Shown one piece after another: positions 14,691 through 22,611 of a DNA stretch of 64,000 nucleotides (positions are counted from its first letter, which is position 1; each line of letters starts with the position of its first letter). The DNA lies in the NCBI RefSeq assembly GCF_019343195.1, contig NZ_RPHB01000005.1, forward strand, positions 372,001 through 436,000. Direction: 5' to 3'. The notes beneath the pieces are model-generated. The model saw only the letters and a list, made by a program, of their open reading frames with translations. It was not told where the DNA came from and ran no database searches. Position numbers and translations under genes: made by a program. Source of the stretch: Arthrospiribacter ruber (GTDB lineage Bacteria; Bacteroidota; Bacteroidia; Cytophagales; Cyclobacteriaceae).

Positions 14691-15884
14691 ATGATCGAGA
14701 CACAGAGAAAAAGGTTCAATGAAGCATTTAGCAAAGAGAAATACCAAGCCTTCCTTAATGATATCACCGCAGACTTTGACTACCTCCCTACCTTTAGGAT
14801 AGCAGAGACGCCCTTTTTCTTACCCGATGCGCTCAAGTCTCAATTGTTGGAAGGAAGCCAACAGGTCATAGACTTTATTCAGAGAGATGATTTTCGGTCG
14901 ATCACCCAAAAATCCCTCTTGGTCAATTCCAATGTCCCTAATGAGGATGCTCACACCCAGTTCTTGGCGATTGATTTTGGGATTTGTGAAGAAGAGGGCA
15001 ATCTGATTCCAAAGTTAATAGAAGTACAGGGATTTCCTTCAGTCTTTAATTTCCAGTACCATTTGTTCCAAAAACTCCGCAAACAATATCCCTTTTTGGA
15101 AGGGCTTACTCCTTACTTAGGTGGCTTGGATGAAGAGGCTTACATGCAAAAGCTAAAGGAAACCATCCTCAACGGCCATCGACCTGAGGAAGTGGTTTTG
15201 TTGGAAATCGAACCAGAAAAGCAAAATACCAAAATCGATTTTTACTATTGTCAAAAGGACCTGAATATTCCCATTTGCTGTGTCACCGAAATCCTCAAAT
15301 CGGGGAATAAACTCTATTATCAAAATGAGAATGGTGAAAAAATCCATATCAAAAGGATTTATAACAGAGTCATTTTTGATGAGCTTGAACTGAGAAAAGA
15401 CCTGAAGCTGAACTTCAGCTTTATGGATGACCTGGATGTAGAATGGGCAGGGCATCCAAATTGGTTCTTTAGAATATCAAAGTTTATACTGCCATATCTT
15501 CAAGGCCCTTATTTCATAGAAACCAAGCTGCTCAGCGAATTGGAAATTATTCCTGAGGATCTTGAAAACTACGTGCTCAAACCTTTATTTTCCTTTTCGG
15601 GAAGCGGTGTAATCTTTCATGTCAAAAAAGAAGATATAGAGGCAGTAAAAGAAAAAGACCTGTATATCCTACAAAAAAAAGTACACTATTCCCCGGTGCT
15701 TCAAGCTCCGGACGGCAAAGTAAAAGCAGAAGTAAGGATACTGGCTGTATGGCCGGAAAAAGACAAGTCCCCTACCCTTATGGGCAACTTGGTAAGGCTA
15801 AGCCGCGGAGAAATGATAGGTGTAAAGTTCAATAAAGACAAAGACTGGGTGGGTGGTACCCTGGGCCTTTTCGAAAAAACATAA
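14691..15884 (+). CDS. Divergent ATP-grasp-like protein, last gene of the amidoligase cluster
   Basis: 397 residues that I do not recognise as a named family. Features suggesting an ATP-grasp fold are LIPKLIEVQGFPSVFNFQYH (acid next to a substrate loop), YNRVIFDEL, ENYVLKPLFSFSGSGVIFHV (a Lys followed by a Gly/Ser-rich loop, as in ATP binding) and VKAEVRILAVWP. The C-terminus LVRLSRGEMIGVKFNKDKDW resembles the end of ATP-grasp ligases that bind Mg-ATP. No signal peptide. Tight spacing to the amidotransferase-like gene indicates coupled expression. I infer a second carboxylate ligase acting in the same pathway; this is not proven by motifs alone. Confidence 0.65.
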   Translation: MIETQRKRFNEAFSKEKYQAFLNDITADFDYLPTFRIAETPFFLPDALKSQLLEGSQQVIDFIQRDDFRSITQKSLLVNSNVPNEDAHTQFLAIDFGICEEEGNLIPKLIEVQGFPSVFNFQYHLFQKLRKQYPFLEGLTPYLGGLDEEAYMQKLKETILNGHRPEEVVLLEIEPEKQNTKIDFYYCQKDLNIPICCVTEILKSGNKLYYQNENGEKIHIKRIYNRVIFDELELRKDLKLNFSFMDDLDVEWAGHPNWFFRISKFILPYLQGPYFIETKLLSELEIIPEDLENYVLKPLFSFSGSGVIFHVKKEDIEAVKEKDLYILQKKVHYSPVLQAPDGKVKAEVRILAVWPEKDKSPTLMGNLVRLSRGEMIGVKFNKDKDWVGGTLGLFEKT

Positions 15885-15916
15885 AAAAGACCGCCAAATT
15901 GATGGCGATCTTTTTT
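15883..15916 (+). terminator. Bidirectional terminator closing the amidoligase cluster
   Basis: Stem AAAAAAGACCGCCA / TGGCGATCTTTTTT (15883-15896 with 15903-15916), one mismatch, loop AATTGA. It sits between convergent genes and has A- and T-runs on both sides, so it can serve both strands. Confidence 0.85.
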
Positions 15917-15926
15917 ATAAATAAAC

Positions 15927-16220
15927 TTACCTGTTTCTTTTTTCAGGATCTTCTTGCGGAGTCATCCAATTTGGTCTTGATTCTCTTTCCTCTAATTTGA
16001 CAAGCTTCCCATCTTCAAAGGTGGCCAAAACAAAAAACCTCTCTCCTCTGTCCACTCGGTAGGTCGTTTTTCCATTATCCAAGTTGCTTATTTTGGCATC
16101 TCTGTTTTGCCTCAAAAATCTTCTCTCCGTCATGCCTTTTTCAAATTCAGGACGTGGGAGAAAAATCCCACAAGACCCTAACATCATTAAAGTTGCAATA
16201 AAAACTATACCTCTTTTCAT
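15927..16220 (-). CDS. Small hypothetical lipoprotein
   Basis: 97 residues. N-terminus MKRGIVFIATLMMLGSCGIF has a lipobox (LGSC). The mature part is strongly charged (GMTERRFLRQNRDAKISNLD, VDRGERFFVLATFEDGKLV) and reads like a short beta-sheet domain. I do not recognise a family. The gene is flanked by the cluster terminator and the SRP RNA promoter, and appears monocistronic. Envelope location is inferred from the signal only. Confidence 0.72.
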   Translation of the reverse strand: MKRGIVFIATLMMLGSCGIFLPRPEFEKGMTERRFLRQNRDAKISNLDNGKTTYRVDRGERFFVLATFEDGKLVKLEERESRPNWMTPQEDPEKRNR

Positions 16221-16328
16221 AATTATATTTTTAATTCTATAGAAAAAGGTACAAAAATTTTGCCATAATATTTACAATTGATGCTTAGGCAATTAGATGT
16301 TTACCCCTCTGAATATTGTCTTAGGCAT

Positions 16329-16358
16329 TTGGAAGATGAAGATTTTGCTTTACCTTTG
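16329..16358 (+). promoter_or_regulatory. Consensus Bacteroidota promoter of the SRP RNA gene
   Basis: TTG at 16329-16331, exactly 19 bp, then TACCTTTG at 16351-16358, a full match to the TTG/TAnnTTTG promoter of this phylum. The RNA begins a few bases downstream. Confidence 0.8.
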
Positions 16359-16360
16359 TG

Positions 16361-16446
16361 GACTAGCGGCACGACCAGCTCCTGCTGAATCCCCCAGGTC
16401 CGGAAGGAAGCAAGGGTAGGCGGTTGTAGCGGTGCGATGCCGCTTC
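16361..16446 (+). ncRNA. ffs: Signal recognition particle RNA (4.5S type)
   Basis: About 86 bases forming the bacterial small SRP RNA. The universally conserved core GGTCCGGAAGGAAGCAAGGG (GGAA tetraloop and symmetric loop that bind Ffh) is at about 16397-16416, and the ends AGCGGCA and TGCCGCT pair. A T-run follows directly (16443-16451). It directs co-translational membrane targeting with Ffh. Ends are approximate by a few bases. Confidence 0.95.
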
Positions 16447-16495
16447 TTTTTTTGCCTTTCAGTTTCGGGACTCTTCCAATTCCCCATTATTCAGT

Positions 16496-16503
16496 TAACT
16501 TTG
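16496..16503 (+). promoter_or_regulatory. Putative -7 element of the transaldolase gene
   Basis: TAACTTTG is an exact TAnnTTTG match 28 bases before the transaldolase ATG. No TTG is found at the -33 position. Confidence 0.45.
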
Positions 16504-16530
16504 TCCTTCATCAAACAAAACCTTTTAACC

Positions 16531-17190
16531 ATGAAATTCTTTATAGACACAGCGAACCTGGAAGAGATCAAAGAGGCATATGACCTAGGAGTGCTGGACG
16601 GAGTGACTACCAACCCTTCACTAATGGCCAAAGAAGGCATCAGTGGAGACGAAAAAGTCAAAGCCCACTACAAAGCCATCTGTGATATTGTGGATGACAA
16701 TGTAAGTGCGGAAGTGATTGCTACTGATTTTGAAGGCATGATCAAAGAAGGCCTAGAGCTGGCCAAAATTGACAGCAAGATCGTAGTTAAAGTCCCAATG
16801 ACCAAAGATGGTGTTAAGGCCATCAAATACTTTTCCAATGAAGGCATCAGAACTAACTGTACCTTGGTATTTTCAGCTGGTCAGGCACTTTTGGCTGCCA
16901 AAGCAGGCGCTACATTTGTATCCCCCTTCCTTGGTAGGCTGGATGACATTTCTTTTGACGGTCTCGAGCTAATCGAACAGATTGTTCACATTTACAGCAC
17001 TTATGGATACGCTACACAGGTATTGGCAGCTTCTGTAAGACATACCATGCACCTGATCAAGTGTGCAGAACTTGGTGCAGATGTGGCTACCTGCCCGCTT
17101 AAGGTTATCACAGGCCTATTGAAGCATCCTTTGACAGATTCCGGTTTGGCCCAGTTCTTGGCTGACCATGCCAAAGCCGCAGGAAAATAA
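16531..17190 (+). CDS. fsa: Fructose-6-phosphate aldolase / small transaldolase family
   Basis: 219 residues from the ATG at 16531 ([13 protein letters not shown]). An upstream frame-open extension would overlap the SRP RNA and is rejected. Features of the short transaldolase class: [35 protein letters not shown] (Schiff-base Lys in KVPMT), [30 protein letters not shown] and [18 protein letters not shown]. It either transfers dihydroxyacetone units in the pentose phosphate pathway or cleaves fructose 6-phosphate; sequence alone does not separate these activities. Cytoplasmic, with its own terminator. Confidence 0.93.
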   Translation: MKFFIDTANLEEIKEAYDLGVLDGVTTNPSLMAKEGISGDEKVKAHYKAICDIVDDNVSAEVIATDFEGMIKEGLELAKIDSKIVVKVPMTKDGVKAIKYFSNEGIRTNCTLVFSAGQALLAAKAGATFVSPFLGRLDDISFDGLELIEQIVHIYSTYGYATQVLAASVRHTMHLIKCAELGADVATCPLKVITGLLKHPLTDSGLAQFLADHAKAAGK

Positions 17191-17210
17191 AAATGATGTA
17201 ATTGAACTAA

Positions 17211-17237
17211 GCCGGAGGTCCTATCCCTCCGGTTTTT
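17211..17237 (+). terminator. Rho-independent terminator after transaldolase
   Basis: Stem CCGGAGG (17212-17218) / CCTCCGG (17226-17232), loop TCCTATC, then TTTTT. It starts about 20 bases past the stop codon. Confidence 0.85.
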
Positions 17238-17317
17238 GAATTTGTTTCCATTTAGCCAAAACATTTCAGCAATTCCAAGGTAATAACACCACATCATCAC
17301 CGTTAAGATTTTTTACC

Positions 17318-17521
17318 ATGTACATCATCAAAGTAAAAGGTAAAGCTAAAATTCCCGATTACATTCAGATCCGTGATCTTAATTTTGTCCTTGTGGCCTA
17401 TTTCAGAGCTGACAGACCCATGAAAAACCTGGAAAAGTTTGGACTGGAAGGGAAAGAAAAAGAACTCGAGGAACTGATCAACCAACTGCCATTCGGCAAA
17501 CTCCAAAAATTAGAACTGTAA
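17318..17521 (+). CDS. Small conserved protein upstream of ftsE
   Basis: 67 residues, MYIIKVKGKAKIPDYIQIRD and so on, charged, no signal or membrane segment. I recall similar short proteins next to ftsE in related genomes but know of no assigned function. The stop is one base before the ftsE ATG, so translation is probably coupled and a role alongside FtsE is plausible. Reading frame quality (basic/acidic helix at the end, KEKELEELINQLPFGKLQKL) supports a real gene. Confidence 0.75.
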   Translation: MYIIKVKGKAKIPDYIQIRDLNFVLVAYFRADRPMKNLEKFGLEGKEKELEELINQLPFGKLQKLEL

Positions 17522-17522
17522 A

Positions 17523-18233
17523 ATGGACTTTGGAAACCAGGCAATCATAAAAGTAAGCAATGCACACATTTTTCAGGGAATGGATGCCATTCTTCAAAAT
17601 GTAGAATTTACCATTGACCAGGATGAGTTTGTATTCCTGATCGGTCGTACCGGAAGTGGAAAAAGTTCCTTATTGAAAACCCTCTATGCTGACCTACCTT
17701 TAAAAATGGGAGAGGCTGAAATAGTCGGTTTCAACCTTCAAAAGATCAAAACAAAAGAGATCCCATTCTTGAGAAGGAAATTGGGAATCGTCTTTCAGGA
17801 CTTCCAGCTTTTCCCGGACAGATCTGTTGCGGAAAACTTATTCTTTGTCATGAAAGCCACCGGCTGGAAAGATAAATCCAAAATGAACAACAGGATGATC
17901 GAAGTACTCCTAAGGGTAGGATTGGCAGACGCTTCCACCAAGATGCCACACCAGCTTTCCGGAGGGGAGCAGCAGCGTGTGGTAATCGCCAGAGCACTGA
18001 TCAACCAACCTTCCATCTTATTGGCGGATGAGCCTACAGGAAACCTTGATCCTGACGTTGCAGATGGTATTTTCAGATTGTTTCAGGAAATCAACAAAGA
18101 GGGAACTGCCATCCTTATGGCCACACACAACCACGACCTCCTAAGGAAATATCCCTACAGGGTACTCAAATGCGAAAAAGGTAAGTTATTGGATAGTAAA
18201 ACAGCGGATATCTCCATCAATACCTCATTTTAA
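17523..18233 (+). CDS. ftsE: Cell division ATP-binding protein FtsE
   Basis: 236-residue ABC ATPase. Walker A is IGRTGSGKSS, Q-loop FQDFQLFPDRSVAEN, signature LSGGEQQR, Walker B ILLADEPTGNLDP and switch His in ATHNHDLL. The FtsE-like LFPDRSV stretch and short length separate it from LolD and general transporters. FtsE pairs with the membrane protein FtsX to control septal peptidoglycan hydrolases. No ftsX follows here; it must be encoded elsewhere. It is co-transcribed with the 67-residue protein. The terminator stem overlaps the gene end. Confidence 0.88.
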   Translation: MDFGNQAIIKVSNAHIFQGMDAILQNVEFTIDQDEFVFLIGRTGSGKSSLLKTLYADLPLKMGEAEIVGFNLQKIKTKEIPFLRRKLGIVFQDFQLFPDRSVAENLFFVMKATGWKDKSKMNNRMIEVLLRVGLADASTKMPHQLSGGEQQRVVIARALINQPSILLADEPTGNLDPDVADGIFRLFQEINKEGTAILMATHNHDLLRKYPYRVLKCEKGKLLDSKTADISINTSF

Positions 18234-18250
18234 TTGAGGTATTTTTTTTT
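18219..18250 (+). terminator. Terminator overlapping the ftsE stop codon
   Basis: Perfect 9-bp stem AATACCTCA (18219-18227) / TGAGGTATT (18235-18243) followed by a T-run. The stop codon (18231-18233) is in the loop. Confidence 0.85.
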
Positions 18251-18340
18251 GACTTTTCCCTTATATTTTTGTACCATTAGAAGCTAAAAAAAACACTGGT
18301 ACATCTACAAGTGTTTATAAATGGACCAACGGATACTATC

Positions 18341-19750
18341 ATGATAAAAATCTTAAAACTCTTTCTGTCTCTATCTGTAATGACATTGGTGTTTTTTTCC
18401 TGTCAGGAAAGAGAAGATCCTGTGGAAACTGAAAAAAGAAATTCCAGAAACGGAAAAATCAATATATGGATTCAAAACCTTATGGATCAGGGCTATTATT
18501 GGCTTGAACAGATGAATGATCCTATTGCCATTGATTCTGACCCGGAGGAGTATTTTAATGCCTTGCTATTCAAGCCTACTGACAGGTATTCTGCCATCTT
18601 CCCAAATTACCAAGAAATAGCCAACAGCCTGCAAGGAATCCGTAGAGAAGCAGGATATGAAATCCTGCTTGCCAGAGAAAGTCAGAACAATGAAAATGTA
18701 CTGGCATTTGTGGCTTATATCAAAAAAGGAAGTCCAGCTGAAGAAAAAGGGCTGAAGCGTGGAGATGTGATCACTCAGATAAATGGAACTACAATCACCC
18801 TTTCCAATCGTCAAAGTCTGCTAAGTTCCCGTTCAGAAAACCATTCTGTCAGCTTTCTCAGGTACAACCAAGAGGAAGATCATTATGAGCCTCAGCCAGA
18901 GGTAAGCCTATCCACCGTTCAGCTCTCCGAAAACCCTAACTTCCTTGATACAGTTTACACAGTTGGAAATCAAAAAATAGGTTATGTAGTCTACCACTTC
19001 TTTGCAAGGGGTATACCGGGCCAGGAAGATAGATATGACAGGCAAATGGATGATATTTTTGCGAAGTTCAAATCAGAAGGAATCAATAACCTGATTTTGG
19101 ATTTTCGCTATAATGGAGGAGGTTCCTTAGCCAGCACACTCAACTTGGCCTCTTTAGTAGCTCCAAATGTCACTACTGAGGATGTATTCCTGGAACAAAG
19201 ATACAACAGCTTCTTGAGCCAATTTGAGGAGTTTCAGGATGACAACCTTGAATTCCTGTCCAAAAGCCAAAACTTGGGACCTATTCTGGAAAATAACAGG
19301 GTATACATTCTTACCACCGGAAGGACAGCTTCAGCCAGTGAAATGATCATCAATGGACTAAAACCATACATGGATGTCAAATTGATCGGAACTACCACTG
19401 AAGGTAAAAATGTGGGTTCCGCCTTACTTCAGGATAGTGACAACCCTGAAAACGATTTTGGCATGATGCCTATTATCACCATGCTTTTCAACAGTGCCGG
19501 ACAGTCCGACTTTATCAATGGTTTTGCCCCGGATATCGAAGCGGAAGAATTGAGCCAAAGATTTTTGGCTCCTCTAGGAGATACTGAAGAGTATTACCTG
19601 AGATTAGCCATAGACGATATTACAGGCAGTTCATCTGCTACAGAAAGAAGAGCACAGGTAGATAGGATTCAATTGGGGGATTCTTTTGCCAACAAAGCCT
19701 ACACTGGGAGGACCATTATCGAAGATTTCAAATTTCCTCAAAAGCCCTAA
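18341..19750 (+). CDS. S41 family C-terminal-processing protease, lipoprotein
   Basis: Start at MIKILKLFLSLSVMTLVFFS (18341), giving a lipoprotein signal with lipobox FFSC; 469 residues. Domain order: an N-terminal helical region, a PDZ domain (about 120-195; YIKKGSPAEEKGLKRGDVIT), then the S41 core (about 220-425). The catalytic Ser is in TGRTASASEMI and the Lys in GTTTEGKNVGS, the serine-lysine dyad of C-terminal processing peptidases. It is likely anchored at the periplasmic face and degrades or trims exported proteins. Single gene with terminators on both sides. Confidence 0.92.
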   Translation: MIKILKLFLSLSVMTLVFFSCQEREDPVETEKRNSRNGKINIWIQNLMDQGYYWLEQMNDPIAIDSDPEEYFNALLFKPTDRYSAIFPNYQEIANSLQGIRREAGYEILLARESQNNENVLAFVAYIKKGSPAEEKGLKRGDVITQINGTTITLSNRQSLLSSRSENHSVSFLRYNQEEDHYEPQPEVSLSTVQLSENPNFLDTVYTVGNQKIGYVVYHFFARGIPGQEDRYDRQMDDIFAKFKSEGINNLILDFRYNGGGSLASTLNLASLVAPNVTTEDVFLEQRYNSFLSQFEEFQDDNLEFLSKSQNLGPILENNRVYILTTGRTASASEMIINGLKPYMDVKLIGTTTEGKNVGSALLQDSDNPENDFGMMPIITMLFNSAGQSDFINGFAPDIEAEELSQRFLAPLGDTEEYYLRLAIDDITGSSSATERRAQVDRIQLGDSFANKAYTGRTIIEDFKFPQKP

Positions 19751-19754
19751 CAGT

Positions 19755-19786
19755 AAAGCTGTCAAAAAAAAACTGACAGCTTTTTT
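19755..19786 (+). terminator. Rho-independent terminator after the S41 protease gene
   Basis: Stem AAAGCTGTCA / TGACAGCTTT (19755-19764 with 19774-19783), A-rich loop, then T residues, immediately past the stop codon. Confidence 0.85.
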
Positions 19787-19882
19787 AATACTTTATGATT
19801 TCCTCTTTAGAAACTTTTGTTTTATATCAATGGAAAGGGGAATTGACAGGACTTTGTTTTCTTTGTAAAAACCCAAATAGTC

Positions 19883-20323
19883 ATGATAAAATCCAGTAAT
19901 AATCCATCAGAGCATCCTGCATTATTAGAGATTTGGGAGGCCTCAGTACGTGCCACCCATGATTTTTTGACAGAAGAAAAAATCCAGGAAATCAAACAGA
20001 TCATAATTGAAGGCAAAGCCTTTTCACATGTGGATTTGTATTCTTTCTTCGATCTGGAAGGCAATAGACTGGGTTTCTTAGGATTGTCCTCAGACAAAAT
20101 CGAAATGCTTTTTATCCATCCTATATATCGTGGACAGGGTGTCGGACAAGCACTGACTAGATTTGCCATTTATGAGAAGAACATTAGCCGTGTCGATGTC
20201 AATGAGCAAAACCAGCAAGCTGTCGGTTTTTACAGGAAGATGGGTTTCGAAACTTTCAAGAAAAATCCGCTTGATGCGCAGGGAAATCCTTTTCCAATCT
20301 TAGAAATGAGCCTCAACAAATAG
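19883..20323 (+). CDS. GNAT family N-acetyltransferase (YjaB-like)
   Basis: 146 residues. Opening LLEIWEASVRATHDFLTEE is shared with E. coli YjaB-type acetyltransferases. The acetyl-CoA loop is visible as HPIYRGQGVGQALTRFA, and NEQNQQAVGFYRKMGFE is the typical C-terminal GNAT pattern. It transfers an acetyl group from acetyl-CoA to an unknown amine. Stand-alone cytoplasmic protein; convergent with the sugar transferase gene. Confidence 0.88.
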   Translation: MIKSSNNPSEHPALLEIWEASVRATHDFLTEEKIQEIKQIIIEGKAFSHVDLYSFFDLEGNRLGFLGLSSDKIEMLFIHPIYRGQGVGQALTRFAIYEKNISRVDVNEQNQQAVGFYRKMGFETFKKNPLDAQGNPFPILEMSLNK

Positions 20324-20369
20324 ATATTAAATTGAAATATAAAGCCCGTTTTAAAGAAATAATTTTTGA

Positions 20370-20963
20370 CTATTTACTTCCTAAAAATTTATGTGCAGTC
20401 TGACTTTCCTGAGCATTGATGTCTGACCTTTTAAATACTTTTATCAATGTCATCCACAAAATCCTTAAGTCCAACCAAAAATTCCTGTGATCCACATACC
20501 AAACATCCAGTTCGAACTTCTTTTCCCATGAAATCGCATTTCTTCCATTCACCTGAGCCCATCCGGTAATACCGGGAAGCACTTCCATTCTTCTTTTTTG
20601 AAAATTATTGTATAAAGGAAGATATTCCATCAATAAAGGCCGGGGACCGACCAATGACATATCCCCTTTCAACACATTGAGCAGACCGGGTAATTCATCC
20701 AGACTTGTGGACCTAAGCTTGGTTCCAAAAGGTGACAGCCTCAACTCGTCAGGCAAAAGTTCTCCATTAGCGTCTCTCTTGTCAGTCATTGACCTGAATT
20801 TCATCATCTTAAATGGTCTACCGTTTTTCCCTGGTCTGACTTGCAAAAATATAACAGGTCTCCCAAGTTTGACTGCTATCAATACAGCCGTAATCAACAT
20901 AATAGGCGACAATAAAAGCAAGGCAATAAAAGAAACACTAAAATCAAAAATCCTTTTAATCAT
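20370..20963 (-). CDS. Initiating sugar-phosphate transferase (bacterial sugar transferase)
   Basis: 197 residues, the short PglC-like form. One N-terminal hydrophobic re-entrant segment (about 10-32, [20 protein letters not shown]) is followed by [43 protein letters not shown] and [17 protein letters not shown]. The Asp-Glu of SLDELP is the catalytic pair of monotopic phosphoglycosyl transferases. It links a sugar phosphate to undecaprenyl phosphate to start a polysaccharide or glycan. No other glycan gene is near, so it is an orphan. Downstream of the YiaK-like gene by 48 bases, same strand. Confidence 0.92.
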   Translation of the reverse strand: MIKRIFDFSVSFIALLLLSPIMLITAVLIAVKLGRPVIFLQVRPGKNGRPFKMMKFRSMTDKRDANGELLPDELRLSPFGTKLRSTSLDELPGLLNVLKGDMSLVGPRPLLMEYLPLYNNFQKRRMEVLPGITGWAQVNGRNAISWEKKFELDVWYVDHRNFWLDLRILWMTLIKVFKRSDINAQESQTAHKFLGSK

Positions 20964-21011
20964 GAATAATTATTTGATCAAAAATAGAGGTGATTTATAT
21001 CAAAACAAATT

Positions 21012-22037
21012 TCAAGATAAACTTGAAGCAATCTCTTTGATCTTTTCCCATATTTTGCTTTCCACAGGCACCCCATTTTCCATGTTGGACTTTCTGGTCT
21101 TTAGAAGATGCTCCCCTGGATACCTTACTGCTTGACCTTCAAATACTGCCGATCTTTTTAAATCTTCCAAAACCTCGACAACCTGTTCTTCCATTTTGTC
21201 TTGATCAAGTCCTAATTTGACTGGAGAAATGCTGATAAAAACCTGGGACAAACATGTTTCAGTTCCTTTCCCTGCCACTTGATGTACCGAGTTTCCTCCT
21301 GATAAAACTGCACATAGGATATCCAACATCAAGGACAAACCTGCCCCCTTCCAAAGTCCTATAGGCAAAGCCAATTCGTTGTTTAAAACTTTTTCCGGAT
21401 CCTTGGTCAGACCACCCTTATCATCAAATCCAGCCTCAAAGTGAGCCTGTTGGCCAGCACTTTTGAAGAGTTGTAGCCTGCCATAAGCAAACTGGGACAT
21501 GGCCATGTCCAGCAGTAAAGGTCCATCCTTTTTCGGAATTGCTATGACCAGGGGATTATTGCCAAGTTTAGGTTCACTTCCTCCCCAAGCGGGCATGTTG
21601 GGCTTGGTATTCGTAAAGCAAATCCCAATGCAGCCTTTTTCAGTTGCCTGTAGCCCATAATTCCCTGCACGCATCCAGTGATTGGTATTTTGTAGGGCAA
21701 CCATCCCAATGCCATTCTGCATTGAAAGCTGAATCGCCCTATACATGGCAAATTGGGCATTGAGTGGCCCTGCTCCTGATCTGCCGTCCCAACGTTCGAA
21801 CATCCCCATTTGGAGGATTAGTTCAGGACTTGCTTTAGGGTCCACGATTCCCCTGTCCACAAATTCACAAAAAAGCGGAAACCTGTTCAGTCCATGGGAT
21901 GGCACGCCATCCAAACTAGCTTGGGCAAAAAGCCAGGCACAGTTTTCTGCCTCAGACTGAGAAAATCCTTTACTATTGAGAATTTCTGTCAGTTGCTTGA
22001 ATATTTCCGCAAAAGGAATTTTGATGCATTCTACCAT
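21012..22037 (-). CDS. yiaK: Ldh2-family oxidoreductase, 3-dehydro-L-gulonate 2-dehydrogenase-like
   Basis: 341 residues, full length for the malate/L-sulfolactate dehydrogenase family. Signatures are DGVPSHGLNRFPLF (proton donor His), LQNTNHWMRAGNYGLQA, GGSEPKLGNNPLVIAIP, LLDMAMSQFAYGRLQ and WKGAGLSLMLDILCAVLSGG. The NTNHWMRAGNYG and MAMSQFAYG regions follow E. coli YiaK (DlgD) more closely than malate or ureidoglycolate dehydrogenases. Expected reaction: NAD(P)H-dependent reduction of 2,3-diketo-L-gulonate. No other ascorbate or gulonate gene is in the window. It may be co-transcribed with the sugar transferase. Confidence 0.85.
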   Translation of the reverse strand: MVECIKIPFAEIFKQLTEILNSKGFSQSEAENCAWLFAQASLDGVPSHGLNRFPLFCEFVDRGIVDPKASPELILQMGMFERWDGRSGAGPLNAQFAMYRAIQLSMQNGIGMVALQNTNHWMRAGNYGLQATEKGCIGICFTNTKPNMPAWGGSEPKLGNNPLVIAIPKKDGPLLLDMAMSQFAYGRLQLFKSAGQQAHFEAGFDDKGGLTKDPEKVLNNELALPIGLWKGAGLSLMLDILCAVLSGGNSVHQVAGKGTETCLSQVFISISPVKLGLDQDKMEEQVVEVLEDLKRSAVFEGQAVRYPGEHLLKTRKSNMENGVPVESKIWEKIKEIASSLS

Positions 22038-22161
22038 TACCTAAATATAAATTAAAGATACTTACAGCCACAGTAAACTTGGAAATATTCCTGAAACAGT
22101 AAATTTCAAAGGATGTGTTCTAGGAATGTTGCAAAAAAGTTTTCAAAGATTTCACAGGAAT

Positions 22162-22193
22162 TTTTGATTGTTTCAACTTTACCTCTACTTTTG
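22162..22193 (+). promoter_or_regulatory. Consensus promoter of the tRNA-Pro gene
   Basis: TTTTTG ending at 22166, exactly 19 bp, then TACTTTTG (22186-22193), an exact TAnnTTTG box, about 50 bases before the mature tRNA. Confidence 0.75.
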
Positions 22194-22244
22194 CCAACCT
22201 GTTAGAGGAAGTATGGTAAAAAACCTGCAACCTTGAATGGAACT

Positions 22245-22318
22245 CGGGGTGTAGCGTAGCCCGGTATCGCGCCACATTTGGGATGTGGAGGTCGTAGGTT
22301 CGAATCCTGCCACCCCGA
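22245..22318 (+). tRNA. tRNA-Pro (anticodon UGG)
   Basis: Acceptor arms CGGGGTG (22245-22251) and CACCCCG (22311-22317) pair fully, with discriminator A at 22318. The anticodon stem CCACA/TGTGG encloses loop TTTGGGA, giving anticodon TGG. The T-arm contains GGTTCGAATCC. CCA is not encoded. Flanked by a consensus promoter and a terminator. Confidence 0.97.
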
Positions 22319-22323
22319 CTAAA

Positions 22324-22356
22324 AAAGCTTCTTCTTTATTGAAGAGGCTTTTTTTG
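22324..22356 (+). terminator. Terminator of the tRNA-Pro gene
   Basis: Hairpin around AGCTTCTTC and GAAGAGGCT with a six-base loop, followed by TTTTTTT, starting a few bases past the tRNA. Confidence 0.8.
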
Positions 22357-22552
22357 TTTATTGAGGAAGTCTTTTTGCTTAAGTTAAACTCCAATTGACT
22401 CTCTTCGCTGGAGGCATTCAATATCATACTTTTTAATTGGTTTGAGATTTTTTAAGAAAAGAGAACACAAAAAAAGAAAATCCACCCTGCTATCAGAATC
22501 AGGTAGACAAAAATCCTACCCAAGCTTCTTTTGGGACTAGGATAAAGATGAT

Positions 22553-22588
22553 ATAAAAAAAGCCACCTTGATAACAAGGCGGCCTTTA
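22553..22588 (-). terminator. Terminator downstream of the S10 peptidase gene
   Basis: Minus-strand stem around GCCACCTTG / CAAGGCGGC (one mismatch), loop ATAA, then a T-run (plus-strand A-run 22554-22561). It closes the SusC-SusD-peptidase unit. Confidence 0.75.
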
Positions 22589-22611
22589 AGAGAATCGGGG
22601 TTGTAAGCGGA

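Noticed and set aside
16432-16530. N-terminal extension of transaldolase
   Set aside because: It would overlap the SRP RNA and its T-run; the family N-terminus [13 protein letters not shown] begins at 16531.
20608-21135. 175-codon plus-strand frame across the sugar transferase and YiaK-like genes
   Set aside because: Spans two confirmed minus-strand genes and their gap; no protein-like domain.
22185-22427. Minus-strand open frame encoding a VAGFEPTTSTSQ-like peptide
   Set aside because: It is antisense to tRNA-Pro; its sequence is the translation of the tRNA complement and is a well-known false protein.
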